From the NCBI GenBank assembly GCA_964006375.1, contig OZ023262.1, positions 56,506,366 through 56,570,365 on the forward strand: DNA of 64,000 nucleotides, in the 5' to 3' direction. Numbering within the stretch: the stretch's first letter is position 1; every line of letters starts with the position of its first letter. Positions 1 through 12,519 of the stretch are shown here, in pieces. The stretch is from Tillus elongatus (Eukaryota > Arthropoda > Insecta > Coleoptera > Cleridae). The notes beneath the pieces were generated by a model. The model saw only the letters and a list, made by a program, of their open reading frames with translations, was not told the DNA's origin and did not search any database. The position numbers were made by a program, and so were the translations under genes.

Positions 1-703
1 TCCTTCTAGCTAAAATGCATTTGTAATTTGTGCCGAATGGTATCTGTCCCTGTCACTTTACTAATAAGTAACTTTCGACCGCTGTAAAAGTTTCCGGAAG
101 AGCCTGTCTCGCAAGCTTCAAAAAACTAAATTTTATTCGCGTAGACCAGGTCATATCCCTGCGAAATGCCTTAGGAAATTCATAATTGTGCGTTAACAGC
201 AGATGTTAAAATTAGTTTTCCAAAATAAAGGCTTTGTGAAAGTCATTGTTCTTATTAGTCGCTCATCTCATTCCATATTCAGCAGCTTCCACGGACACAC
301 AGTACAGCAAGAAGAAAGCCGTGGGAAAAAACTAGCTAGTGAAAAACAACTAATCTGCCTGGCTAACACCACGACGGGTGTTACATCACATCACTCACTA
401 GTCACCATTACTTCAGTCCTGCCGGGACTTGCAGTATGACTTATAGCAGACCGGTTTCGCCCTCGTTTATACCCTTCGGTATGTCATACATATGCTTCAA
501 TAAGGCAGTCGAATTATTCACCGTAAACTTTCGAAACTGAATTAGAAAAATCTGTGGCTAATGGACTTGAGCTTCCGAGGCCATCTAATTCATTTTAACT
601 AACTAACTATTTACCGTAAAGAAATTTTTATAAAAATTCGCTACCATGTCGCTCTTGTTGCGTCAAAGAGTTTTACTTACTCTACATGCGGTTTAATGCA
701 ATT
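1..703. other. No gene recognised; AT-rich intergenic sequence
   Basis: I see no recognisable protein domain or repeat end in this stretch apart from a decayed hammerhead-like fold listed separately near 432-488. An open frame of 78 codons on the plus strand (203-439) has no recognisable motif and is not called as a gene. Confidence 0.4.
432..488 (-). ncRNA. Decayed hammerhead-like ribozyme relic
   Basis: Read on the minus strand, this keeps the catalytic 3' block GAAACCGGTC that is identical to the retrozyme ribozyme at 5972-5981. It is flanked by GTATGAC and GTCATAC, which can pair as stem I. The 5' catalytic box that should read CTGANGA is not intact and stem II is poorly formed. I infer a degenerate relative of the retrozyme hammerhead; it is unlikely to cleave. 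Confidence 0.3.
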
Positions 704-1458
704 TTAGTGAATTTTCTTTAAAAAAAAATTCACCAATGAGGAAATCCCAACTTTTCAATTTTGAATTTTTTTTTTCAAATGAGCGCAAACTGGGCCCCCT
801 AAAACCCATATCCAGGGTCAGTTTCAATTTTTTATATGTTTATATATTAGTATGCATCACACCGATAACTCAAAAAATAATCGGCCGATTTTGATCAAAT
901 TTCCTAAGTACCTTCCTTTTGCAAAGTGGCTTGGATAAGTTCGTTAACCAGGAAAATCGGACCAGGTTTTCCGGGAAAATTTTGAGTTTTCTTTCATAAA
1001 AAGTTATATCACCGGAAATAACAAAGCAAGCCCAACCAAATCTGGTAGGCGTGTTTGTATTATACAGAGCGAACCATATACCAAAATTTAGGTAAGTTTA
1101 AAGACAATAAAGTTATGGGTATTTAATGAAAAAAATTGGGGTTTTCTTCAAAACGTCAACGTCACGATTTGAAACGTCAAAACTGGCAACATTTAGGCAA
1201 AGAACCTGAAACAAATACGGATTATGTAAAGAAAATGTCGCAAGAAGAGTGTTTTGCAAACCCTTAACTTTCAGTTTCAACGGTCATTATCCTTCATTTT
1301 GCTAAAATATTTCCAGAAACTTCATTTCAAACAGACTCTTTCTCTGATGCTTTGGCGGTAGTTTTAGTTAAGTTTATGGTTTAACGGTCTATAACTTTGG
1401 CTAATTTTCGTAGAAAAAATTCGTTAATGCGGAGACCGCGACGTTTGAATTTTAAAAA
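704..1458 (-). mobile_element. Family A copy A1 (modular non-coding repeat)
   Basis: The copy starts with the AATTCACT-type palindromic end at 704-740. It runs through the block with GAGCGCAAACTGGGCCCCCT and a short TATATATTAG remnant of the (TA)n tract, then enters the conserved core (about 857-1010). The core continues into a longer module shared with 2000-2400 and 32290-32540. It has no coding capacity. It abuts the terminal motif of the next copy at 1459, so the two copies are back to back. Orientation is given relative to the CTGGACGCAG end being 5'. Confidence 0.7.
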
Positions 1459-1768
1459 CTCTGGACGCAGCAAGTGCGTTATGGTAGTGAATTTTCATAA
1501 GAATGTTTTTAAAAGCAAATATGTTTTTTTAAGAAAGCAGGCATCAAATTTGGTTACCAGTATAATCTATATATTAGAAACAATGTACCATGTTTCATCA
1601 AAATAACTTTATTGTTTGAAAATGTACAAAAATTTTCGAAAGTAAACTTAAATTGTTTCCGAAAAAACTAGTTTTCTGACCAACCTTATAGGTTAATAAC
1701 AAATCGATTCAAATTTGAAGCATTTAATAAAAATTCGCTACCATAACGCACTTTCTGCGTCCCGAATT
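1459..1768 (+). repeat. MITE-like module B1 with about 45-bp inverted repeats
   Basis: The left end reads CTGGACGCAGCAAGTGCGTT and continues TATGGTAGTGAATTTTCAT. The right end at about 1724-1768 is the reverse complement (AAAATTCGCTACCATAACGC and onward). The interior of about 220 bp is AT-rich and non-coding. Related modules lie at 3637-3958, 11140-11462 and 31787-32033. I infer a non-autonomous DNA element or a module of family A; no transposase is visible. Confidence 0.65.
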
Positions 1769-2563
1769 TCTTTTCTTACAAAGATGTATTATATTTCGAT
1801 GGAAAATGCGCAAATGCAATAACATAGGGAGTGTGAAAAAAAATGGAATCACCAACGACTTATGGGCCACCTGTAATTGTGGAAATATTTTTAAGATGTA
1901 GCTCAAAACACCCTATACTTAATGTATACAACTTTTTTCGTAACTTGCATAATAACGGATATATTGAACTTTAATGATTTTTTAACGAAAATTCGACAAA
2001 AATGATATACCATTAAACGATAACCTCTATAGCCAACACTACTGCTAAACCATCATAGAAAGTGTCTATTTGAAATGAATTTTCTGGGAATATTTTAGTA
2101 AAATGAAGGACAATGACGATTGAAACTAAGAGTTCATGCTTTGTAAAACATTCTTCTTGAGACATTTTCCTTCCAAAGATCATATTAGTTACAGGTTCAT
2201 TGCCTAAATATTAGCAATTTTGACGTTTTAAATCGCGACTTTGACGTTTTGAGGAAAACCGAAATTTATGTCTCTTTAAATGACTGTAACTTTTTTGTCC
2301 TTTAACCTACATAGCTAAATTTAGCAGTAGGTAGCTTACCTATAATGATATAAACCCGTGTACCAAATTTCGTTGCCCTTGCTTTGTTAATTCCGGAGAT
2401 ATAATATTTTTTTCGAATGAAAACTCAAAATTTTCCCGGAAAACCTCTCCGATTTTCCTGACTAAGGAATTTAACCAAGCCATTGACGAAGGGAAGGTAC
2501 ATGCCAAATGTTATCAAAATCGGCCTATTATTTTTTGAGTTATCGGTGCGATACATACATACA

Positions 2564-2566
<3 letters not shown>

Positions 2567-2657
<91 letters not shown>
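2567..2657. repeat. (TA)n microsatellite
   Basis: About 45 uninterrupted AT dinucleotides. It is the left half of the internal (TA)n tract of family A copy A2, split by foldback C1. Confidence 0.95.
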
Positions 2658-2660
<3 letters not shown>

Positions 2661-2737
2661 TTAAGTTCTCGTGACGGTAATAGTGTTATTTTCTTAAAAA
2701 ATTGTGGGAAAGCCGTCAGTTGCAAAATAAAACTCTT

Positions 2738-2783
2738 TATTAAAAGCCGAGCTTTCGGAAAAGTTTATTCCATTCTCAAGGCT
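2738..2783 (-). ncRNA. Hammerhead-like fold in left arm of C1
   Basis: On the minus strand the order is TTGAGAA, one extra T, a stem II formed by GGAA and TTCC, then GAAA and GCTC, with AGCC and GGCT able to form stem I. This matches the extra-nucleotide hammerhead-like layout of the PLE ends in this window. The catalytic box departs from consensus, so activity is doubtful. Confidence 0.35.
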
Positions 2784-3061
2784 ACAACATGGAAAGGAAA
2801 AAGTTTTCAATTTACTTAGGAAAAATATAAAAGTTTTAAAATTTATATTTCCTAGACAAAAACAAAAAACAAATTCAAATAGACAATTGTTAGCTTCATA
2901 TGTCAGTTTGGCACTTTCCGACTTCAGTCAAATTTTAAAAAACGGGTTTTTTCATGTTTGTATTTTCATAATTAGTTATAGTAAAACTCACGTTAGATGT
3001 AAGTATTTTAAAACTTTTATATTTTTCCTAAGTAAATTGAAAACTTTTTCCTTTCCATGTT

Positions 3062-3107
3062 GTAGCCTTGAGAATGGAATAAACTTTTCCGAAAGCTCGG
3101 CTTTTAA
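3062..3107 (+). ncRNA. Hammerhead-like fold in right arm of C1
   Basis: This is the mirror copy of the fold at 2738-2783, on the plus strand. TTGAGAA is followed by one T, stem II (GGAA with TTCC), GAAA, GCTC, and a stem I of AGCC with GGCT. It is considered only as a hammerhead-like relic. Confidence 0.35.
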
Positions 3108-3153
3108 TAAAGAGTTTTATTTTGCAACTGACGGCTTTCCCACAATTTTTTAA

Positions 3154-3155
<2 letters not shown>

Positions 3156-3235
<80 letters not shown>
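3156..3235. repeat. (TA)n microsatellite
   Basis: About 40 TA units; right half of the (TA)n tract of family A copy A2. Confidence 0.95.
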
Positions 3236-3237
<2 letters not shown>

Positions 3238-3373
3238 ATATAAAAATTGAAACTGACCCCGTATATGGGTTCTAGGGGTCCTAGTTCGCGCTCATTTGCA
3301 AAAATGTTTTCAAAATTCAAAAGTCGGGATCTCCCCATTAGTGAATTTTTTCTACGAAAAGTCACTAAAAGAC

Positions 3374-3958
3374 TTCTTCAAATAAGCGCAAACTAGGCCA
3401 CCTAGAATCCATATCCGCCTTTAGTTTAAGTTTTTATCTGTTTACATATATACAGGGTGTCGCATTTCTACGGCAAAGCTGAATATAATTGTTATTATAC
3501 AAGATAGGAGAAAAAGTTGTATACGATAACTATAGGTCGGTATATGGTGGCTTGAGCTGTATCTCATAAAATTACCCTTATATTATTGCATTTTTGCATT
3601 TTGCATTTTTAACGAAATATTATGTTGGCAAGAAAAAAAATCGAGACGCAGCAAGTACGTTTTGGTAGCGAATTTTTATGAAATGCTTCCAATTTCAATA
3701 ACTCAATTTGCTATTAACCTAAGGTTTATTGGCTAGGAAACTAGTTTTCTCCGAACCATTTTAAGTTTGTTTTCGGAATCTTTTTGTACATTTTCAACAA
3801 TAAGTTATTTTGATAAAATATGGTACATTGTTTCTACTATATACGTTATACCGGTACCAGTTTGATGCCTGCTTGCATTATAGACATCTATTTGCTATTA
3901 GAAACATTTTTATGAAAACTCCCTCCCATATTGCTGCGTCCAGACTTTTGAATAGTGT
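3374..3958 (-). mobile_element. Family A-related copy A3 with B-type module
   Basis: The block with GCGCAAACTAGGCCACCTAG is followed by a module starting CAGGGTGTCGCATTTCTACG (about 3453). Then comes a B-type module whose terminal motif GACGCAGCAAG begins near 3640 and whose inverted end lies near 3915-3958. The same module order occurs at 10840-11462. It is non-coding. Confidence 0.6.
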
Positions 3959-4615
3959 GTAAAGATACACCAATAGTTATGCAGAAAAGTCAAACAGTTT
4001 AGAAGATCCAGCCGGTGTCCCACACATACCAACCAATCATTTAACCAGACTTGTAACGATTCTGTTACTCTCATGTCCGATGCATTATCATTCGCGATTT
4101 TACGTTAAAGCTCAGCAATTTATTGCATCCTGTGGCATAATTTCCAACTGTAAACATGGAGAATGGATAATAATTACCTGTGATTTATATTAAATCGAAA
4201 CAAACGGCACGATAATTATAACATATTGATTTATAAGATAATATACTTTACTCGACATATCAGGAATTGAGGGGCTCACAATCGGTATTCAAGTGAGGCA
4301 CTATAGAGAGAGGTCACGATTCAGGTTAAGTCCGCTATTGCAATCCTTTATTGTGTCTTCACAATTAAACTGCGATATAAATCATTCTGAAGGAATATAG
4401 TAAATTAGACAGGTATTCCGGGTGGGGACCTATTAAAACGATCTATTGATCAGAAAGTAAACGATAAAAAAATTGAAAGTGATGAGGTAGGGTAATCTAG
4501 CGAGTCAGAGAATAGGATCATTAGAACCTTTCAATTTATTTTTAAAACTCTCATTCAGCCTTGTGTCACCAGTTTGTTAAAAAAGTACATCATTAGTTAC
4601 AGTCCGTGGATTTTT
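3959..4615. other. No gene or repeat recognised
   Basis: AT-rich sequence with no supported coding region. I see no repeat shared with the rest of the window. Confidence 0.4.
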
Positions 4616-5932
<1,317 letters not shown>

Positions 5933-5944
5933 GCCACCTTGTTT

Positions 5945-5987
5945 GCCGTACTGACGAGCTCTAATTAGAGCGAAACCGGTCTACGGT
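5945..5987 (+). ncRNA. Type I hammerhead ribozyme, intact
   Basis: All parts of a hammerhead are present in order. Stem I 5' strand is GCCGTA (5945-5950). The catalytic box is CTGACGA (5951-5957). A perfect stem II hairpin GCTCTAATTAGAGC lies at 5958-5971. The second box is GAAA (5972-5975). Minimal stem III CCGG lies within the palindrome ACCGGT (5975-5980). The cleavable C is at 5981, and stem I 3' strand TACGGT is at 5982-5987. The cleavage triplet GTC is the canonical one. Every conserved core base is present, so self-cleavage, at least in dimeric transcripts given the tiny stem III, is expected. Confidence 0.85.
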
Positions 5988-6262
5988 TCTAATTGTGGTG
6001 AGAATGCATCTAGCCTTACATACTTTGTCCCTATATTAGGGTAGAAATGGGCCAGGGCTGACAATTTACTAAATTGTTAATTGGTTGTATACAGTCTCTA
6101 ATATTTAACACTTTATGTTATTTGGAGTTGCGTAACAACATACTACTTGGTTCCGCAACGAGGTGGCGGCACTTGCTTCGTGTCTTATATGTCACTTAGT
6201 GTTGGAAGGCTGGCTACCATAGCCGTATTACATTATAGGTGTATTTTCGCTGTAATTAGTAT

Positions 6263-6304
6263 ACCGTACTAACGAGCTCTAATTACAGCGAAACCGGTCT
6301 ACAG
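6263..6304 (+). ncRNA. Second hammerhead of K1, decayed core
   Basis: Same layout as 5945-5987, but the catalytic box reads CTAACGA (6269-6275), so the invariant G of CTGA is an A. Stem II has one mismatch (6276-6289). GAAA (6290-6293) and CCGGTC (6294-6299) are intact. It is expected to be inactive. Cleavage sites of the two ribozymes are 318 bp apart. Confidence 0.75.
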
Positions 6305-6340
6305 GTCTAATTATGGTGAGAATGCATCTAGCCTTAGGAT

Positions 6341-7570
6341 GCTTCTACTTCACAAATACTTATACTGAGCCTTGTTTGTACAGCTTCCATTTTTGCATAC
6401 TTTTTCCACTTCCGTTTTATTATTACAAGGCTAATGAAATTTTACTACTATAACACAGTTTGTGCGTTTCAAGTTATTGTTGCTTCCGAGAAACAAAAAT
6501 AAATCACACGGTGCAAAATCCGGCCATTATGGGGGTGTTAAAGGATGATATTAGTTACAGCTGTTATCCTCTTAGCACATTGTGGTAGAAGCATCGTTTG
6601 TCGTTTATGCACAGATGATTCCTTGTTTTTTCGATACTATAATGCACTTGTTGCGTTCAGATTTTTTTATTAATTATTTAGCCAACAATTTTTTGATGGA
6701 AACACATTCTTATGAAAATTCGGTACCATAACGCATTTGCTGCGACCGGATCTTTTATGATTTTATTGTTCATCAATTAGGCTATGCGTTCAGAACACAT
6801 TTTCGTTTGGAAACTTGTGAGAAACATTCACTTCAGCAACGGATTTCAAATGTAACGTTATATACGCAATTCCTGAGAAAATCCCAATTTACGAATAAGA
6901 GGACATTAAAAAGCTTTTTTCGCTTAGGGCTTATCATTAATTTACTAATAAATCTCATTTGAGATCGTAAATATGGTAATAAAACAAAAAAGAAGCTAAT
7001 TATGGCCGTGCCCTGGAAATTTGTTCCGATACTAAAGTCACTTGTTACGTTCTGCATTCTCTTTTTTTCTCTCTCGGGGAAGAATTCAGAAAATACTGTT
7101 ATCTTTTAGCTTGTGGTATATCAATACTGGGGCAGTGAAAGTGTGCAAGATCGGTAATGATATTCTTCGTACGAGATCCAATTCAGCGATACTCTTTCTG
7201 AATAAAAGATGTGCAAACCCATGCAGCATTGCGGTTTTGTCTGAAGTAAATTTATTTTCGCCATTTCAATAACAGTTTTAGTACCGTAATCTTCAATTTA
7301 CGTCTTCGTATTCACAATAAAGTTGATTTAACGTTGTGTGCAACACTACGGTGCAAATTTGTAATGTACAGACCGAAGTTAAGAATTATTAATAACAGGA
7401 TTCCATAAGTGAACATACTGCAAACATAACTTCACCATATTATCGAACCGATTCGGTGTTACAAGGTACACTCCGATAACTCTGGAAGTGCTTTTTTATA
7501 GAAAATCGTTGTAAAAAAATCAGCTAATGCAACAGAAATTTCCTGTAGCGTTGTGGAGTTGTATTGAAAA
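6341..7570. other. No gene; one family A terminal fragment
   Basis: Mostly unrecognised AT-rich sequence. At about 6705-6760 there is a minus-orientation family A terminal fragment (ATTCGGTACCATAACGCATT). Open frames of 74 and 76 codons near 6833-7272 show no recognisable motif. Confidence 0.4.
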
Positions 7571-7685
7571 GTTTTTACGTCATTTGTGAATTCTCTCCCG
7601 ACTTTTAAATTTTAAAAAATTCTTCAAATAAGCGCGAACTAGGCCCCCTAGAATCCATATCCTGGGTCAGTTTCAATTTTTATAT

Positions 7686-7738
<53 letters not shown>
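7571..7738 (-). repeat. Family A end module A4 with (TA)n
   Basis: The block GCGCGAACTAGGCCCCCTAG leads into CAGTTTCAATTTTTATATG and a (TA)n tract (7691-7738). The tract abuts the first recognisable codons of PLE1, so PLE1 appears to have joined or inserted at the (TA)n tract. Confidence 0.65.
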
Positions 7739-7739
<1 letters not shown>

Positions 7740-7759
7740 CAAAAATTTTCGACGAGCAG

Positions 7760-9313
7760 ATGAACGGCTTTAAACTAGGTGAGGGATACAGGCTGGTATC
7801 TCTGGATGTTGTCTCCTTATTCACAAACATCTCACTACAGCTTGCACTTCATATTATTGACGATAACTGGGAGCTCATTGAACCAAACACAAATATTCCC
7901 AAGGAGAACTTCATTCAAATAATAAAATTTCTTTTCAACTCAAATTACTTCCTGTCTAATGGGGTTTACTATTGACAGTCTTTTGGATGTCCAATGGGTA
8001 GTCACCTCAGCCCTGTGTTGACAAATATGGTCATGTCATCGTTGTTGAAGTTTGCAATACCACGTCTGTCTTTTGGATTGCCTTTTATCTACCAATACAT
8101 GGATGATTTGATAAATTTTTGATAGTTTTGATGATCACATTAAGTTTACTGTTGAGAGAGAGACAGATAGAAGTGTTCGCTTCCTTGATACTAGAGTATA
8201 TAGAAGTACCGACAATACCATCAATTTGGATTGGTATAGTAAGCCTTCCAGTTCTGGAAGATACATAAATTGTGCATCATATCATGATAAAAAAATGAAA
8301 TTGAATGTTATATTGGGTATGAAAACGCGGATTTTGGATACTGCCTACCCCTTTTTCCAGCATGGAGCTTTATGTCGTTTTGCAGATATGATGGTGAAGA
8401 ATGGCTATGAAAGAAGTTACACAAGAACCTCGGTGGTTCAGAGGTAAGAACGTGTGCCCCTGAACCGAAGGGTACTGGGTTCGATCCCGGGGTACTCCTT
8501 TCACTTTTTCAGTACAAACTGTAAAATTAACATCAACCGAGGTTCTGGCACTGTATATGAGCAAGTTGAATGTCTGCACGTTCCGCCCTTCGGAGGGGGC
8601 GTAAAGCCGTCGGTCCCGTGTCCATGCGATGTTGGGCACGTTTAATATCCCTACCCTCCTTACAGAAAGACAGGGGTTCGGCAAAATTTCCAGGATAGTG
8701 AGGTGAAACTGCTCCCTGGCGTTGTTGATTGGCCATAGTCGCGGAAATAAGCCGACTTTAAAGAAATAAAACACAAAGAAGTTACATGATGAAGTTGCTT
8801 TTCAACGTTCCATCTGAAAATGCACCTCACCGAGCAGCTACTAGGCCTCCCCCGCCTGTACAAGGTGAGAGGGATACCTCTGACCCAAGATTGAACGTCA
8901 AATATGCGGTGTTGCCTTACATCGGTGGACTAACGCACATACTGTTGAAACTATTCAAAGATTTTACAGACATCAAAGTGGCTAAATACAATATTCTGAC
9001 CAACAAGAACTTTTTTACTAACAACAATAAGGACAAAATTTTGGTGTATAAACAACGTGATGTGGTATACAAGTTGGAATGTAAAAATTATTCTCTTTCT
9101 TATATAGGTCAGACCTCACAGTCTGTTGGTAGGAGGATTAGCCAGCATAGGAGCGACTCCAGACTTAGACCTGATAGATGTGCATTGGCGCATCATGTGT
9201 CAACCTTGGGTCACAAGATGGATTTTGGAAATGTCAAAATATTGGATAGGGAAAACAATTTAAAAAACGTTCTCCTCCTGAAATGTGTCATATTCTTGAA
9301 AATGACACTATGA
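7760..9313 (+). pseudogene. PLE1 reverse transcriptase / GIY-YIG polyprotein relic
   Basis: RT motifs in order: SLDVVSLFTN (motif A region, near 7795-7825), then after a stop FGCPMGSHLSPVL (motif B) and YQYMDDL (catalytic DD, about 8090-8110), then a stop. The thumb region includes RFLDTRVYRS and LDWYSKPSSSGRY. After the SINE the frame resumes. It runs to a GIY-YIG domain with VYKLEC, then SYIGQTSQSVGRRISQH (about 9100-9150) and the downstream histidine-rich segment. The Y-I-G-Q-T and R residues typical of the nuclease are visible. At least two stops and the SINE make it non-functional. Confidence 0.8.
8422..8774 (+). mobile_element. tRNA-derived SINE S1
   Basis: Flanked by a perfect 12-bp target duplication AAAGAAGTTACA (8410-8421 and 8775-8786). 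The tRNA-related head has an A box TGGTTCAGAGG and a B box GGTTCGATCCC. A body with CATGCGATGTTGGGCACG follows, and the 3' end is TTAAAGAAATAAAACAC. The promoter boxes match RNA polymerase III consensus. Other copies are at 46713-47076, 53422-53757 and 31509-32960 (split). It interrupts the PLE1 coding frame. Confidence 0.9.
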
Positions 9314-9814
9314 ACTCAAAAGCAGATATTCAAAATTTAAATAACATATATAGTTATGTAATACTATTTAATAGGTTCGATGGCACCTCTCTGCTGGCCG
9401 GTTCTATAACTTAGAATAAGAAAACATATTATATATTTCATCAATAGAGTATTAACAGTCTATGATCAATGATGGTCTTTTAGTTTTGCAGTTGTCACTT
9501 ATATCTATGGTCGACATTCTAACGTGAAAAAATGGGGTTAGATGTCCATTTTGTTACACGCGAATTTTTTAATGCTTTTTTAGTTTTTTAACCTTAATGA
9601 CACTTTTTTATACTTTTTCATGGCTTGCTTTGAATGTTTTGAAAGTGGAAATGTTCGCGTGGAGTTACATATAATTTAAAGATGTTTTTTGCATGTCTTT
9701 GTGGCAGATTTTTCTCTGTTTTGATGCTTTGGCCTTGCTTTTGTAATTAGTTACAGTACTGTAAGTGTTATTTAATGCATAATATAGATATCGTGCTAAT
9801 TTTTATTCATTTTT

Positions 9815-9872
9815 AGTACTCCTGAAGATGCTTGGGACCCCGTGCGAAATATATCGAGTTGTTTTAGTACAG
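9815..9872 (+). ncRNA. Hammerhead-like fold at PLE1 3' end
   Basis: CTGAAGA (9822-9828) is followed by one extra T, then a stem II (GC and GGG pairing with CCC and GC), GAAA (9846-9849), the palindrome ATATAT and a C at 9855. ACTC and GAGT can form stem I. PLE terminal repeats are known to carry hammerhead motifs. The extra nucleotide before stem II is shared with the other PLE ends in this window. Confidence 0.45.
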
Positions 9873-9976
9873 AGTGACTTCCTTTAAAATATAGCCCTGT
9901 TTTTGGTCGTAACTGCCCTTAAAAGTATACAAATATTAGCACGCTTAACATGTAACGACTGATACTCCTCCCTTCA

Positions 9977-9979
<3 letters not shown>

Positions 9980-10065
<86 letters not shown>
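9980..10065. repeat. (TA)n microsatellite
   Basis: About 43 TA units on the left of foldback C2. Confidence 0.95.
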
Positions 10066-10069
<4 letters not shown>

Positions 10070-10336
10070 CAGTTTTTGTGATGGTAATATTGTTATTTAC
10101 TTTAAAATTGTGGGATAGCAGTCAGTTGCAAAATAAAAACTCTTTATTATTTGCCGAGCTTTCGGAATAGTTTATTCCATTATCAAGGATATAAGGCGAG
10201 TTTTACTTGAGCTAATTATTGAATAACAATCATGAAAAGAAAAACCTTTTTTTTCCATGTTTTTTATTCAATAATAAGTTCAAGTAAAACTCGCGTTATA
10301 TCCTTGATAAATAAACTATTCCGAAAGCTCGGCAAT
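10066..10336. mobile_element. Foldback element C2 (PLE-like)
   Basis: Inverted arms meet near 10230. The left arm contains GCCGAGCTTTCGGAATAG and the right arm CTATTCCGAAAGCTCGGC. It is a shortened relative of C1, again with (TA)n on both sides. The left arm read on the minus strand gives TTGATAA, T, a 6-bp stem II (GGAATA with TATTCC), GAAA, GCTC. No coding region. Confidence 0.55.
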
Positions 10337-11462
<1,126 letters not shown>

Positions 11463-12234
11463 ATATGCGATTATTTCTCTCAGAGTGAATCTCGTATAGT
11501 AAGCACATGACTTGGTTTTAGTTTATTCGTGTTCTCGTGAACATAAGGCTGAAGAAGCTACCGTTACCTTTCAGTTACTTCGTATTCGAGATGATTAATA
11601 ATGTGCACAACAAAACGTTGTTAATTGGTAAACAACCAATTCATTTCAAATTATCAGAGAAGTTTATTGCTTTTATCAACAAATGGCGCTATGTAGCTGT
11701 AAACTTAATTGTACTAAAACGAAGTTAGGCTAAATCATTTAATTTCAATGTTTAGTGTATCCACAACAGCACTGAAATTATTTAATACATACGTCGAGAT
11801 TTTTTCCTCGCTTTACAAATGCATGTTTTCTTCTCTACAAGCAGTTTCGCATTCACAAATGCTTGTTTATTTTTTTGGGGTTTCGCCTAATTATGCATTA
11901 AAAGACCAGTACGCGTACATCGATAATGTGCACTTATTACAAACATAAAATTGATTTTTATATCCACATTCCAAAATTCCAGTTCTTAGCAAGCGGACAA
12001 ATGTTGGTGCACTTGTAATGCAAGTGCATTACAAGTGCACCAGCGTGTCTATTTGTAACACCATACCAAAAAATTCATTAGTATAACCACCACGAAGAAC
12101 GTACTAATAAACGAAAATTTTCTTTTTAGAACCGACTATGATTATTGGTTAAAACAAAGAAACTCACCCATTTCAAGATGGGACGATTAATATGAAACAT
12201 CCTGTAGTGTTCATCAACTGAAACTACAGCTGGC
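11463..12234. other. No gene recognised
   Basis: Short open frames (11537-11728, 11748-11948) have no recognisable motif. The only structure I see is the perfect palindrome at 12006-12041. Confidence 0.4.
12006..12041. repeat. Perfect 17-bp-arm palindrome
   Basis: GGTGCACTTGTAATGCA and its exact reverse complement are separated by AG. It could extrude as a cruciform or form an RNA hairpin. No associated gene is visible. Confidence 0.85.
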
Positions 12235-12515
12235 TATAAATCAGATATCAACAATATATAAAAATGTTAAGTACACCTGAAGAACCAAAATCACCACAGC
12301 ACATATTTTAAAAAGACCTAACGATTGTTTCACGGAGAACCTCAGCATCATCAGAGGATGAAAAAATTCTAAATTAAATTAGGAGCTATTATGTTTTTGT
12401 ACCGCAACTAAGTAGACGAACTAACCCGAAGTAAAAATTGTAGTCGGCGACCCATCGTTTGTCTATTGTGTCAATATTGAACGGATGAGGTCGATGAACT
12501 ACTTTAATCTTCTTA
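12235..12515 (-). repeat. PLE2 inverted terminal repeat (pLTR), left
   Basis: Read on the minus strand this matches 15030-15290 and the arms of the palindrome at 61876-62230. Shared blocks include CAATATTGACACAATAGAC and the hammerhead-like segment. It lies directly upstream of, and inverted relative to, the PLE2 coding region, as is usual for PLE terminal repeats. Confidence 0.65.
12308..12362 (-). ncRNA. Hammerhead-like fold in PLE2 left pLTR
   Basis: Minus strand: CTGATGA (complement of 12348-12354), one extra T, stem II (GCTGAG with CTCCGT, one mismatch), GAAA (complement of 12328-12331), a near-palindromic stem III CAATCG, T, and stem I from AGG with CCT. The same layout occurs in the other PLE ends. 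Confidence 0.45.
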
Positions 12516-12519
12516 ATTA

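Larger units (their letters stand above)
2658..3155. mobile_element. Foldback element C1 (PLE-like inverted repeat)
   Basis: Two inverted arms of about 180-190 bp (2658 to about 2845, and about 2970-3155) flank a short AT-rich spacer, and (TA)n lies on both sides. Both arms contain the block CGAGCTTTCGG or its complement and a hammerhead-like fold. There is no coding region. The arms resemble the inverted terminal pLTR pairs of Penelope-like elements, and a related shorter copy lies at 10066-10336. The PLE assignment is inference from this architecture; the inverted repeat itself is seen directly. Confidence 0.6.
1459..3373 (+). mobile_element. Family A copy A2, long form, split by foldback C1
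   Basis: The order is terminal motif with module B1 (1459-1768), a second module (about 1769-2400), conserved core (about 2395-2560), (TA)n, inserted foldback C1 (2658-3155), (TA)n, then the end module (3236-3373) closing in a palindrome around AATTTTTTCTACG. The interruption sits exactly inside the (TA)n tract, so the host copy can be read across the insertion. The long form is matched by 31784-32888. Confidence 0.65.
7739..9885 (+). mobile_element. Penelope-like element PLE1, interrupted by a SINE
   Basis: Carries the C-terminal half of a PLE reverse transcriptase, a GIY-YIG endonuclease and a non-coding 3' part ending in a hammerhead-like fold. It is 5'-truncated at (TA)n, has stops in the RT, and is split by SINE S1 at 8422-8774. 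PLEs insert by target-primed reverse transcription; this copy cannot be autonomous. Region 9314-9815 is non-coding 3' sequence. Confidence 0.8.

Noticed and set aside
2483..2819. Open frames rich in Ile-Tyr repeats across (TA)n tracts (here and at every other TA tract)
   Set aside because: Low-complexity translation of the microsatellite; TA repeats lack stops in these frames.
3453..3480. CAGGGTGTCGC as a further mariner end
   Set aside because: The motif looks like a mariner terminus and recurs at 10909, but no matching inverted end or transposase could be found, so it is treated as a module of family A.
8432..8500. Possible tRNA gene
   Set aside because: A and B boxes are present, but the sequence does not fold as a full cloverleaf with an acceptor stem. 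It is the head of a SINE with target duplications.
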